Part shown: piece by piece, positions 20,178 to 31,800 of the stretch
How positions within the stretch are numbered: the stretch's first letter is position 1
Layout of the letters: each line of letters begins with the position of its first letter
Source: Closterium sp. Naga37s-1
Lineage: Eukaryota; Streptophyta; Zygnematophyceae; Desmidiales; Closteriaceae
Reading direction: 5' to 3'
NCBI GenBank assembly: GCA_947471745.1
Contig: CANJKZ010000410.1
Span: 846,001 to 910,000 of the forward strand
DNA: 64,000 nt
Translations under genes and position numbers: made by a program
The notes under the pieces: generated by a model
Databases searched by the model: none
What the model was told of the DNA's origin: nothing
Seen by the model: the letters and a program-made list of their open reading frames with translations, nothing else

Positions 20178-22217
20178 GGAAGCGAAACGAGGTACAGCAG
20201 CTGCAAGACACTCAAAGTCCTCCTGCCTGTCCTCACGGACGTCCGTGCCAAGAGCACACTCACCCTCGACGGATGGAGGACTAACAGACGCAGACTCAGC
20301 AACGAGAGCAGTGGTCTAGTCTAGACGACAGACAGCAGCAAAGTCAAGCAGCTCAGCAACGAGAGTAGACACAGCAGCAGACTGAAACGAAGGGTCAGTG
20401 ACAGCCATGGCGAGGAGACGAGAGACAGTGGGACTGGCAGCACGAGTACGGTTAGACTCAGGGTCAGGGACCTCAAGAAGAGAGGACTCAGGGGGAGCAG
20501 GCAGAGGAACACGCAAGGGAACAGAGGAAGGACGAAGGGTCATAGCGTGCGTGCCGGGGACAGGAGGAGGACGCGAACGAGGAACACGACGAGCAGTGCG
20601 AACAGGCGAGACAGGACGAGACGCAGGCTCACAACGCTCTGCAAGACTGACGGACTGCTCAGTGTAAGGAGAAGGAGCAGGCAGTGGAGAGGTCGGCTGT
20701 AACGGCGGCTGGGACTGGTCAGGCGGTGGACACAGGAGGGGAGGAGTAAGGCCAGTAGAAGACGGGGTACCAAGAACCTGCTGAAGTAGGGGAACAAAGT
20801 ACGGTCGCGGCCGCACAGCGCCACCAGGGTCAACAGCTCTAGCTCCTCCACCTCCACCACCTCCAACACCAGAGCCTCCAGCTCCAGCTCCTCCAAGTCG
20901 AGCGCCACTAGCGCCAGAGCCGCCAGTACCAGTAGCTCCAGACTCCGTAGGGTCTCCAACTCCAGCAACCTCAACACCGCCAGTCCCGGCAGCTCCAGTA
21001 CCCCGGGTACGAGCACCTCCAGGACCAGGGGCCGCAGTACCTCCAGTAACACCAGCTCCAGCAGCAACTCCAGCACCTCCAGCTCCAGCACCTCCAACTC
21101 CGGTAGCTCCACTCCGAAGGCGTGCGCGCCGAACAAACCACTCACGCCGCTGCTGCGGAGACAGTCTCGGCGAAGCACCAGCAGAACCTCCAGATGAAGC
21201 AGTACCATGAGGCTCATCACCTCCAGACTCCGCACCCTCCGACGCAGCACCCCCATGCTCAACACTCTCCGGCTCAGCACCCCCAGGCTCAGCACCCCCA
21301 GTCTCAACACCCCCAGGCTCAGCACCCCCAGTCTCAGCACCCTCAGACTCCGCACCCCCAGGCTCCGCACCCCCAGACGCAGCACCTCGAGCAGCACCTG
21401 AGCCGACAGCTACCTGAACAGGCGCAGGACCACGGAGAGGGTCTACCTAAGACACACCTGAGGGAGCAGGACCCTGGTGCAGGAGGGGGTCTACCGGAGG
21501 GGGACCGGGAGCAAGGAAGAGCGGCAGGGGCGGGGGAGGGGCAGAGCGGTAGGGGAAGAAACGGTAAAAGGGAACCGACTCGTCAAAAGTGACGTCCTGA
21601 GAGGGGAAGACACGGCGCGAGGTGGGGTGGTAAAACTGCCAGCCAGGCGCATCAGGGACAATGCCAAGGAAGACACAGGGGATAGCACGGGGGGAGAGCT
21701 TGTCCGCGGACGTATCGCGAACAAAAGCACGAGATCCCCAGACCTGGAACACTGACGCATCGCCAACCTCCCCCGTCCAACGTAGTGTGGGCGAGGTCTT
21801 CGGCAAGGAGACACGGGGCCAGAGGTTGAGCTGATGCGCAGCGTACCGCACCGCAAACGGCCACAGAAAATGGGGAGCAACCGCATGGATCATGGAGGTA
21901 TGAGCGACCTCCATGACTAAGCCAATGCGGCGCTCAACGATCCCATTTCGCTGAGGGGAGTCCGGAAGCGTGAACGATTGGGTGATGCCCTCCCCACGAC
22001 AAAAGTCCCGCAAGAGGTTGGAGGAGAACTCACCACCTCACTCAGAGTGCAGACGCAGGACAGGAAGGTCCTGGCCGAAATGCTCGCGGAGCTGGAGACG
22101 GACTGTGCGGATCCAAGGGATCAAGACATCAACGACCTGACCCTTGCTGCGCAAGGGGAAGACCGTGGTGTACCGCATGTAGTCCTCAACGACCAGCAAA
22201 AAGTAGCGCTCGCGGCT
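20178..22217 (-). pseudogene. A5 integrase and linker
   Basis: The integrase frame is clearest at 21447-22013 (MRDFCRGEGITQSFTL, NGIVERRIGLVMEV, RYAAHQLNLW, DVTFDESVPFY). At 22038-22043 the conserved HSDRGGEF reads HSE followed by TGA, so the second catalytic Asp is lost and a stop is introduced. The linker follows with the Gly/Ala/Glu repeat in a frame different from the neighbouring Pro-rich segment (20316-20816: SRPPPVPGTHAMTLRPS). The long reading LLEVLRLGVRSL at 20540-21397 is the wrong frame of that repeat. Confidence 0.8.
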
Positions 22218-23030
22218 CTATCCATTGACGCAGGCAGGGCCCCACACATCTATGTGGAGTGTCTGTAGGGGAGCAGTCGTCGGGGGAAACGAGGAGGAGT
22301 GAGGAGCGGCGCGCTGCCGCCCCTCAACGCAAGGAAGGCAGGGCAGGGCAGGCGAGGGCGGCAGGGGAGGCAGGGACCTGGAAAGGCCAGAGACAAGAAG
22401 ACGAGAGTGCATGCCACGAAGGCGTGGCAGGGAGGGGTGACCCAGGCGGTGGTGCCACAAAAGAGTCTGGTGCGACAGGAGGCGACACGAGCAAGAGGCG
22501 GCTACCTGACCCGACGCGGACACCTGAGCAGACGTAGCTACCTGAGGAGTCTTGGTAGCGAGTGTGTACAGACTCGACCCTGGCCGACGAGTGAACGTTG
22601 CCAGGTGACGCCCCATCCGTGTGCACGTGCAGATCGTTACACGCTGACCCCCAGGAGTGGTGGTAGTGACCATCGCATCCTGGAGGGCAGCAGTACTCAC
22701 CAAGTTCGTAGAGAACGAGGGGAGGTGAAGACTGGACAGTGAGCCGGACGAAACCGCCAGACACGGGAGGACAGTGGAGGAACGGGCCACTACCGGTCCC
22801 CCGGAGGGGTCAGCCAGTCTGACTGGGACAGGTGCAGGGAGAGGAGTGAGGGTGGTGCTGTCACGAAAGAAACAGCGTGAGGCGCCTGAGTCCAATGTGA
22901 AGGTGTGCAAGGCCTTAGCAGGCGCAGTACCAGGGAGAGTACCAGACTCACTAGCACCTAGAGCAGCAGCGGCTATACGTGGGTCAGGCGGCACACACCG
23001 ATAACAGTCACCCTCAGCACTAACAGACAA
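22218..23030 (-). pseudogene. A5 protease and GAG-pre-integrase
   Basis: Frame of 270 codons with SVSAEGDCYRCVPPDP, the protease motif LDSGASRCFF, the conserved ALQDAMVTTTTPGGQRV block, LLWHHRLGHPSLPRLRGMHS and CLPCVEGRQ, and the start of integrase (HIDVWGPACVNG). It ends at 22218-22220, where a Gln codon of the sister copies (SGQ.RER) is TAG. It is not in frame with Gag. Confidence 0.85.
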
Positions 23031-23263
23031 AGCATGCTAGACTTAAGCAGATCTGCCCAGCGAGGGAGCTCGACGTCGTCACCAAACTCAGCACGCCAAG
23101 CGTCGTCGAGGCGGGAGAAGCAGCGATGCTGAGTGTGGGGCCGCCCGCAAGTCTGACCAGCACGATCACCCGTGCGAATGACATACAGGCAACTACCCCC
23201 AGAGGCCCCACGCAGTATCCACTCACGAAGCTACTGGGGCGACGGGGTCTCGCTCCGACGCTG

Positions 23264-24274
23264 CTACTGCTGACGCTGGCGACCTCCAGAACCAACATGC
23301 CGAGCGCCAGTCCCACCGCCATCAGTCCCACTGCCGCCACTGCCGCCACTCCCACCGCTGCCTCCACCGCCGCCACCAGAGCCCCCACTCCCTCCACCAG
23401 TCCCACCGCCGCCACCACCTCCATTGCTGGCCCCACCACTTCTCCCGCTGCCACCTCCACCACCACCGCCGCCACCTCCAGCACCCCTGCCACCCTTGCC
23501 CTTGCTGCTGCGGCGCTTCGCACTAGCAGAAGTAGCCCCAACGTCCTCAGCAACAAAGACGTCTGCAGCAGCAGCAGAGGCGTAGGAGGGGGCAAGGGGG
23601 GAGGGGGAGCACCCTTCAAAGAAGGGCGGGCGTGGAGTGCCACGAGCAGCACCTACAGCACCTGCACTAGTCTCAGCTGCAAGGAGATGCTGCTCGAGGA
23701 GGTCAACCGTGAGGGAGGTGGGGTCAAGAGAGAGGAAGTGGTCCCTGACAGAGCGAAGAGAGTCAGGGAGGCGAGTGACTATGAAGAAGAGAGTGATGAA
23801 CATCGGGGGCTGGTTCTTGTCAAGGAACTCAGCAGGGACGGCAGCACGGTAGCGAGCGTCGCTAGCGCGAACGTCGGAAACTAGGTCCTCGACTGTGGCA
23901 AAGGCGGACAGGTCGGGGAACAGGTAGGGCAGAAGCAGGCGGCCTAGAGCAGCAGTGGCAGGGGAGGAGTAGGGAGCGACTACAGCGTCATACAGTGCCT
24001 GTGCGGTCCTGTGCTGTCCGAAGTGAGCGCATTTGGCTAACGACAGGTGGTTGCGAATGGCTAAGTAGGCAGCAGCGTCGCGAGAAAGCCACTGTGAGCG
24101 AGTCGCACCGTTAGCTGTGGTGGGAGGGGAAGCAGCGGCACCGGACACGTGGTCAAATAGGGAAACACCGTCCTTCATATCGCTAAGGATGTACAGCTGC
24201 AAGTCGTCAAGCCATGTGTCAAACTGAACCGGTCTACCCTCATGATCGAATGCGAGAACCCAAAGCGAGGCCAT
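23264..24274 (-). pseudogene. A5 gag
   Basis: The ATG at 24274 starts MASLWVLAFDHEGRPVQFDT; the upstream in-frame Met at 24376 lies in the repeat leader and is unlikely to be used. About 337 codons: a helical Gag core (SQWLSRDAAAYLAIRNHL, TAQALYDAVVAPYSS, FLDKNQPPMFITLFF, LLEQHLLAAE), a KRRSSKGKGGRG basic stretch and a long Gly-rich tail. It ends at TAG 23264-23266 in QQ*QRRSE, where A2 and A6 have Gln. The part with the Cys/His motif (CPYVIRTGD, about 23140-23190) lies downstream in another frame. Confidence 0.88.
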
Positions 24275-25206
24275 AGCTGTGCAGTTGGCAGGACCAGCAG
24301 TGGCAGTAAGGATAAGTGGGCCAAGGGGCCTGGGGCCTAGGGGCCAACAAGGCCGGGCGCGCTGGCTAGGGGTCAACGGGGCTGGGCGTGGGGCTAGGGG
24401 TCGACGGAGGGGAGCCGGGCGCGGGGCTAGGGGTCGACGGGGCCTGCGCTTGGGCTAGGGGCGACGGGGCCGGGCGCGGGGCTAGGGGTCGACGAGGGGC
24501 CGAGCGTGGGCTAGAGGCGACGGGGCCGGGCGCGGGGCTAGGGGTCGACGGGGGGGGGGGGGGGGGGGGGGGCTTGCGCGGGCCAGGGGTCGACGGGCCG
24601 TGCGCGGGCTAGGGGTCGACGGGGCCTGCGCGCGGGCTAGGGGCGACGGGGCCGGGCGCGGGGCTAGGGTTCGACGGGGGCGGAGCGCGGGCTAGAGGTC
24701 GACGGGGGGCCGAGCGCGGGCTAGGGGTCGACGGGCCGGGCGCGGGCTAGGGGTGGATGGTGCCAGGCGCGGGGCTAGGGGTCGACGGGGGCCAGGCTAG
24801 GGGTCGACGGGGGCCAGGCGCGGGGCTAGGGGTCGACGGGGGGCCGAGCGCGGGCTAGGGGCGACGGGGCCAGGCGCGGGGCTAGGGGTCGATGGGGGCC
24901 GAGCACGGGCTAGGGGTCGACGGGCCGGGCGCGAGCTAGGGGTCGACGTGGCCGGGCGCGAGCTAGGGGTCGACGGGGCCGGGCCCGGAGCTAGGGGTCG
25001 ACGGGCCGGGCGCGGGCTAGGGGTCGACGGGGCCGGGCGCGGGGCTAGGGGTCGACGGGGGGCCGGGCGTGGGGCTAGGGGTCGACGGGGCAGGGGCGCG
25101 GGCTAGGGGTCGACGTGCCTAGGGGCGACGAGCGAAGGGGCAACACGAGGGTCGCTAGGAGCAGTTCAGTGGTGGGCACAAAAAAAACGGTACTATCGGA
25201 GGACCA
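24275..25206 (-). repeat. A5 leader minisatellite with G23 run
   Basis: An untranslated leader of imperfect tandem units of about 20-45 bp built on GGGCTAGGGGTCGACGGG (plus-strand sense). It includes an uninterrupted run of 23 G at 24550-24572. GTCGAC and CTAGGG recur in nearly every unit. The minus strand is therefore C-rich and the plus strand has strong G-quadruplex potential. No start codon frame of interest. Confidence 0.75.
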
Positions 25207-25218
25207 GCTCTGAAACCA
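25189..25218 (-). promoter_or_regulatory. A5 primer binding site and adjacent hairpin
   Basis: TGGTTTCAGAGC on the minus strand (25207-25218) lies directly next to the 5' LTR (ends TTGACA). It is one base off the initiator tRNA-Met complement TGGTATCAGAGC. The next bases form a GGTCCT-N5-AGGACC type hairpin with one mismatch here (25189-25205). The hairpin is perfect in A6 and A7. Confidence 0.7.
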
Positions 25219-25350
25219 TGTCAAGAGAATGAACGAGAATGAATGAACTATGAAACAGTTGGGTACAAGTACTATCCCTATTTGGGTTGTACCCCTTATG
25301 GGCTACCCCACTATAGCCTACACAAATGTAAAAGCTATAATGTTCTGACA
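25219..25350 (-). repeat. A5 5' LTR
   Basis: 132 bp. On the plus strand it starts TGTCAAGAGAATG and ends TGTTCTGACA. It differs from the 3' LTR at about 4 positions (3%). The GTGAC that follows at 25351 is the TSD. Confidence 0.9.
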
Positions 25351-25437
25351 GTGACCCCGAGGAGAGGTTTTAAGTTGGATAAAGTCTTAATATTTTAAGT
25401 TTATTAGGCCCTTACACCAACAAGCTGGTATCAGAGC
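25351..25437 (+). mobile_element. E 5' LTR, right part, and primer binding site
   Basis: Continuation of the LTR interrupted by A5. It ends in CACCAACA at 25422. After three bases comes TGGTATCAGAGC (25426-25437), the exact initiator tRNA-Met primer site. This fixes the orientation of E as plus. Confidence 0.75.
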
Positions 25438-25468
25438 TGCGTTATAGCGATCCTTGTTATAGGTAGCT

Positions 25469-26440
25469 ATGGCGGGAAAAGATTCGGCGGGAGCTAGTGA
25501 ATCTTCAGCCCAAGGTCGTAGCGACAGCCAAGATTCTGGTGTTTCGGTGCCAAGGGGAGCACGAACAAACCTGGGCTCGCTGATCAAGGAGGTGCTGAAA
25601 AACTTCACCGTCGAGAAGTTCAATGGCGAGGGCTATGATGATTCGGCCTGGAAAATTCAACTCTATTTCTGTCAGATTGAATTGCTGAAACTAATGATTG
25701 GATAGGAGCCTAGACCGAGTGACCCCGCGCTGCAGGAGGATTGGGATGAGCGCACCTCGGCTTGCCACTACTTGATGTCGTAGAGTTTGGAGGTGAACCA
25801 GTGTCACCACGTCATGCACCTGTTGCCGGAAGTTGAGTGCGGTACGAAGGCATGGACCGTGCAGAAGGAGCTCTACACCCCAACCGCTGTTGCCGCAACA
25901 CTCATGATGGAGAGGGAGCTGTCCGCGCTGTGCCGGAGCGAGGGAGAGCCAGTGCAATTTGTTCTGGACAAGATGCATGATCTCTACGTGAAGTTGGCGG
26001 CCGTGGGAATCACCTACCCGGAGCAAACCAACTGCCTGAAGATGCTTTCGCTGCTGCTGGAGTCGTGGCTGCAATACACAAGCAGATTGAGCCTGCCGCA
26101 GAACCAGAGCTAGTGGACACTCGAGTGGGTGCGCACGAAGATCCTGGAGGAGGATTTCCATCGCCGCCAACTGAGGGGTGGAGACGACGGCAGCGGCGGC
26201 TACGGCATGCAAGGGAGCTGATGTGGCAAAGGACGTGGCTTCGGTGGTTCCGGTCACGGTGCAAAGAAGGACGACGACTCCAACGAGCAAAATAGAGGTA
26301 CCGGTTGGGGTCGCGGTGGGAAATCAGGACGCGGGGGCGGATCGGGTGCTGGTGGCAAAATGAAAGGGAGCTGCTGGTATTGTGAGAAGGAGGGACATCC
26401 CTGGTTCTTGTGATATAAGAAGCCCGAAGGATGGACCCCC
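25469..26440 (+). pseudogene. E gag
   Basis: The ATG at 25469 gives MAGKDSAGASESSAQGRSDS and then a copia Gag entry block (VEKFNGEGYDDSAWKIQL). It is broken by TAG at 25703-25705 and further stops near 25782. Recognisable pieces follow (HVMHLLPEVECGTKAWTV, MMERELSALCRSEGEPVQF, YVKLAAVGITYPEQTNCLKM). A zinc knuckle CWYCEKEGHPWFL is at about 26372-26410, and its last Cys codon is TGA. A6 inserted just after PEGWTP. The remainder resumes at 37657. Confidence 0.8.
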
Positions 26441-26573
26441 TGTCCGAATCAACTAACGAGAATGAATGCATTGAGCACAAGTTGGGTACAAGTACTAACC
26501 CTAATTGGGTTGTACCCCTTATGGGCTACCCCACTAAAGCCTACACAAATGTAAGCTCTATAACATTCTGACA
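26441..26573 (-). repeat. A6 3' LTR
   Basis: 133 bp, ends TGTC...GACA, followed on the plus strand by the polypurine tract complement CACCCCCATAGG. Pairs with 37524-37656. Confidence 0.85.
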
Positions 26574-26633
26574 CACCCCCATAGGCAAAGTGGGGGAGAA
26601 CAAGTGGTCACAAGACCAGTCAAGAAGTACGAT

Positions 26634-27946
26634 CGCGGCCACACAGTGCCTCCAGAATCAACAGCTCCAGCTCCTCCAGCTCCAGCGCCTCCCGCGCCAG
26701 TGCCTCCAACTCTAGCTCCTCCAGCTCTAGTGCCACTAGATCCAGTACCTCCAGCTTTAGTGCCTCCAGCCCCTGCAGCTCCAGGCTCCGTAGGGTCTCC
26801 AGCTCCGGCGCCCCAAACACCACCAGTCCCGGCAGCTCCAGTACCCCTGGTACGAGCACCTCCAGGACCAGCAGCCACAGTACCTCCAGTACCACCAGCT
26901 CCAGCAGTAACTCCAGCACCTCCAGCTCCAGTGTCTCCAGCTCCGACAGCTCCACTCCGAAGGCGTGCGTGCCGAACAAGCCACTCACGCAGCTGCTGCG
27001 GGGAGAGAGTCTCCAGCCACGGAGACAGTCTCGGCGAAGCAACAGCAGGACCTCCAGACGAAGCAGCACCCCGAGGCTCAGCACCCCCAGACTCCGCACC
27101 CTCCGACTCAGCGCCCTTAGGCTCAACACCCTCAGGCTCAGCACCCCCAGGCTCCACACATGCAGGCTCAGCACCCCCATACTCCGCACCCTCAGACTCA
27201 ACACCCCCAGACCCAGCACCCTCAGACCCAGCGCCCCCAGGCTCTGCATCCCCAGACGCAGCACCTCGAGCAGCACCTGAGTCGCCAGCTACCTCAACAA
27301 GAACATTACTAGGGAGAGGGTCTACCTGAGACACACCTGAGGGAGCAAGACCCTGGGGCGGGAGGGGGTCTACCGGAGGGGGACCGGGAGCAAGGAAGAG
27401 CGGCGGGGGCGGGGGAGGGGCAGAGCGGTAGGGGAAGGGACGGTAAAAGGGAACCGACTCGTCAAACGTGACGTCCTGAGAGGGGAAGACACGGCTCAAG
27501 GTGGGGTGGTAAAACTGCCAGCTAGGCGCGTCAGGGGGAAATCCAAGGAAGAGGCAGGGGATAGCACGGACGGAGAGCTTGTCCGAGGACGAATCCCGAA
27601 CTAAGGCACGAGAGGCCCAGACCCGGAACACCGACGCATCGCCAACCTACCCTGTCCAACGTAGTGTGGGCGAGGTCTCCGGCAAGGAGACACAGGGCCA
27701 GAGGTTGAGCTGATGCGCAGCGTACCGGACCACAAACGGCCACAAAAAATGGGGAGCAGCCACATGGATCATGGAGGTACGAGCGACCTCCATGACTAAG
27801 CCAATGCGGCGTTCAGCAATCCCATTTTGCTGAGGGGAGGCCGGAAGCGTGAACGACTAGAGAATGCCCACCCCACGACAAAAGTCCCGCAAGAGGTCGG
27901 AGGAGAACTCACCACCTCTTTCAGAGTGCAGACGTAGGTCAGGAAG
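26634..27946 (-). pseudogene. A6 integrase C-terminal part and linker
   Basis: The integrase region next to B1 keeps LRLHSERGGEF (second catalytic Asp replaced by Glu), NGIAERRIGLVMEVARTSM and RYAAHQLNLW. After a frame break the long frame 26558-27631 gives FRVWASRALVRDSSSDKL, DVTFDESVPFY and the complete linker. The linker has two repeat types: GGAEPEGVEPKGAESEGAES, then GAGGAGVTAGAGGTGGT. It is the best-preserved linker of family A here. The deletion junction to the 3' UTR is at about 26628-26634. Confidence 0.85.
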
Positions 27947-28765
27947 TGTTATAGTCACAATAGGCTTGAATGTGCCTAAAACGAAAGATAGAGAGCACAG
28001 ACGGATTTCTGCACAGCGGCTTCAAACGTTGATAGCGTTCTGCTCACAGCTGCAAATGACTTGATTCAAATTGGATCTGGAGCGTCTTCACGTCGTCTAC
28101 AATTAGCAATTTAGATTGCACGATTTGATAAAGAATTGACGACACAGCGTCGGTTTGAATGAACGGTACTATGGCAGCCACTATAGTCTTAGAACACAAG
28201 ATAGGAAGAGTTACGAGTTGGGAATGACTCCCAGCTCCTACAAACCCCAAGAGCCGAGGTACAGTGATATGGAACAGTGCCACACTGTCCCCAACCACGA
28301 AGGGTCTCGAAACTACCCTTCACTAGGGCCTACACCAAGTGAAATGTTACACTACACAAAGTAATGTAACTATCTTCAATATCTTGAGGTGTACCCTTTT
28401 GGCGAGCTTCGAAATCACTTGAGGCTTGACACCAAGGCTCGGGCTTTTCATCACAAACTCATCCTTGAGTTCTTGATGGGTCTGCTGCACACACCTGCGA
28501 CACGCCGAACGTTCGACACAGGACAAAATAGAAACCGCGCACGACAAAATAGAAACCGCGCGCGAGACACAAACGACCGCGTAACACGCGTCTAGCGATA
28601 ACTCGCTATTGACTCGACACACACACTCGACATCATGACTCAACATTCACACACAATTATAAGCATGAAATATATATTATCCCATGCCCTCATACCATTC
28701 CATACACACACACATTCACGCACACGGACAACAAGCCGAGTGCAAACCGTAGGGTTGCACCAACA
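27947..28765 (-). repeat. B1 3' LTR
   Basis: 819 bp. On the minus strand it starts TGTTGGTGCAACCCTACGG and ends TGTGACTATAACA. It directly follows the polypurine tract. Confidence 0.92.
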
Positions 28766-28778
28766 AACTCCCCCTCGG
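28766..28778 (-). promoter_or_regulatory. B1 polypurine tract
   Basis: CCGAGGGGGAGTT on the minus strand, immediately upstream of the 3' LTR; primes plus-strand DNA synthesis. The same tract precedes the B2 LTR. Confidence 0.8.
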
Positions 28779-28806
28779 ATTGTTGGCCTTAGGATATGTT
28801 GCTCTC

Positions 28807-31800
28807 TCAGTTCAGAGCCATCCCAGCCAGCTTGCAACACTTCCAATGCTGCTGCTCCACCAGCCTCTTGGTCATCATGTCAGCCGGCTGCCCCGTGGTC
28901 TTCACGTAGCGCAACTCAACTTCACCCGCGGTTACCATGCTCCTCGTCCAATGCCACTTCACCCTCATGTGCTTCGTGAGTCCATGCAACACAGGGTTCT
29001 TAGCAAGAGCAATGGCACCCTGGCTGTCACAGTACAGTGGGGTAGGTCCTTGCTGCTCCTCCCCCAATTCAGCCAACAAACGCCGCTGCCACACAATCTC
29101 CTGTACGGCACGGAAGAGTGCCATGTACTCGGACTCCACCGAGCTCAAAGCTTGGTCAACCTGCTTCTTGCTCTCCCAAGCAGTTGGGCCTCCACCAACA
29201 CAGCATATGAAGCCCCCCACACTTGTCATGTCCTCTGGTTCTGATGCATATGAAGCATCCGAGTAGGCGGTGAGGAACAAACGCCCGGGTTCAACACCAT
29301 CCGCGCCCTTTTGGCGCCTTTGTGCCGCCGCCGAGTATTGCAGCCCAACGGTCGGTGTTTGGCCAAGATACTTGGCCACCCTCATTCCAACTGCTACCTG
29401 CTCCTCATTAGGGCATTGCACAACCCTAGCCAGCTGCCCGGTAGCAAACGCGACGTCCGGTCGGGTGTTTACCGCCGCATACATGAGGCTGCCCACCAAT
29501 GAGTGAAATCGGCGCCTCTCCTCTTCACCAACGCTCTCCTCCTCTGGTCCCTTCACACACTTGAACCCAGAGGGAAAGGGTGTAGCCACATGGCCTTCAC
29601 TCTGCCCAAAGTTGGCAGCCAATGCCTCCAGGTACTTTCGTTGATGCACCCGCATGCACCGCTTCTCCACATCTCGTTCGATGTGGAGCCCAAGGTAGAA
29701 GCTCACGTCACCAAGGGCCTTGCACTTGAACTTGTCTTGAAGCTTCAGCATCACCTCCTTCACAAGGTCAGAAGAGGGTGAGAAAATGAGGATGTCATCC
29801 ACATAAACCACCATGAAACTCCTCTGCTCCCCCTCGCCAAGCATGAACAAGGAGTGATCGGCCGTTGAGGGAGTGAAGCCGATCCCCTCCAACACTTCGC
29901 GCAGCTTCATGTACCATTGCCTAGGGGCCTGCTTCAGCCCATAGAGGGCCTTCTTCAGCTTCCACACTCTGCCACTACCATCATCAAACCTCTCTGGCTG
30001 CGCCATAAAAATCTCCTCCTCAAGGATGCCGTTAAGGAATGCCGTTACGATGTCCATTTGCTTTACTACCCATCCTTTGATGGCGGCTCCCGCGAATAGG
30101 GTTCGCAGCGTCGTCGGCTTCACCACAGGGGCAAACAGCTCCTTGAAGTCCACCTTCTCCTTCTGCTGGTACCCCTTGGCTACAAGCCTAGACTTGTAGC
30201 GCTCGATCTTGCCGTCGGCATCCGACTTGATTTTGAAGAGCCACTTGGACGTTATCGCCGTACGCCCCTCCGGTAGCTCCACCAATTCAAACGTGTCATT
30301 CTCCTCGATGCTCTTCAGCTCACTCTCAATGGCCTTCTTCCACTCCTCAGCATCACTACTCTCCAAAGCCTCCTTGAGAGTTGCTGGTTCTCCCGGCATC
30401 TCCACCGGAGAGAAGAACACGAAGGCACACTCCTCGTAGTCACTCTCCTCGTCGTCTCCGACCATCATTGCCGCTCCGGCCAGGGCTGTCTTGCCCTGCT
30501 TTCCCGGCGCATCATAGGTCAGCCTATTAGGGGGTGGAACTCTCCTCTTCCCCCTTCCTTCCTCCTCAGCTGCAGGGACTTGAAGGCCTTGGCGTTGCTG
30601 CGGTGTGGCTCGAATCCGTGGAGCACTCGTAGTACGGGAAGGGAGTGACGGTGCACGCTCGCTCACTTGCTGCACCTCCTCCTCTTCTTCCTCTGCATCA
30701 TTGGCCTCCTCTCCCCCATTCACAAGGGAGGATTGCCTTGTGGTTGTGCTGCCGCTGCTCAGCTCCAAAGGCAGCTCCACATGCTCCAAACCGGAACTCT
30801 TCACCTCCCCAAACCGCACGCCTATCTTCGCCTCATTCTCCGCCTTCCAATCCTTGTACATGAAGTTCTCCATGAACTTGCAGTCCCTGCTCACCAAGAA
30901 CTTCTTGGTGAATGGGTCCCAAAGAAGCCATCCCTTGCTGTTTTGAGCCATGCCCAAGTGCACGGCCCACACCGCCTTGGCACCAAGCTTGTTGTGCCGA
31001 AGATGCTTAGGCACGAGCGCCATGCACATGCACCCGAACACCCGAAGCATATCCACCTTTGGCTTCCTTCCTAGCCACTCCGCATAGGGCACCCATTTGT
31101 CTGCTCCCACATGAGTCAAGGCTCTGTTCTTGGCCACACACGCGCTCCGCACCGCATCAGGCCAGAAATAGTCGGGTAGCCCGGCTTCAATGAGCGACCT
31201 GCGTGCCGCCTCCGTGATTGTGCGGTTCGCTCGCTCGGCGATGCCGTTCATTGCAGGGGAGTATGGCATGGTGAGGGAGTGCCGAATACCATTCTTCTTC
31301 AGCCACAACCCAAACTCCTTGCTCAGGAACTCTCCCCCTCGATCGGTGCGGATTGACTTGACTAGACGGTCTTGTTGCCGCTCCACCATCGGGAACCAAT
31401 CCGTCTTCAACGTTTCAGCCACGTCGCTCTTCTTGGCCAGCACGTACACCCAAGTCATGCGGGTGTAGACGTCGACAATGGTGAGAAAATACTCAGCTCC
31501 AGCAGCTCCAAGCTTCAGGGGGCCCACCACGTCCATCACCACCTCATCAAGCGGTGCCTTTGCCGTTGCCTCCGAACTAGGGAACGGAAACCGGGTGAAC
31601 TTGGCTTGAATGCACGTCGGGCAGCCAAGCACCTCATCGGGCTCCCCCTTCACACGTATGCCAGCAACCATCTCATTCTTCACTAGCTGCTGCAAGATGG
31701 GCAGGGCCACATGCCCCATGCGCCGATGCAAGGTGAGCCAATCACACTCCCCCGTAGCCGAAGTTGGATTGGAGAATGCCGCGCTCGCAATAGCGCCCCA

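Larger units (their letters stand above)
18005..25350 (-). mobile_element. A5: full-length family A copia with TSD, carrying a TRIM
   Basis: A complete minus-strand element of 7346 bp including a 346-bp TRIM and its 5-bp duplication. Both LTRs are 132 bp (18005-18136 and 25219-25350) with about 4 differences. The flanking duplication GTGAC is perfect (18000-18004 and 25351-25355). Order from the 5' end: LTR, PBS, leader minisatellite, Gag, Cys/His motif, protease, integrase, linker, RT, RNase H, 3' UTR, polypurine tract, LTR. All coding parts carry frameshifts, stops or deletions, so it is not autonomous. It sits in the 5' LTR of E. Confidence 0.9.
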
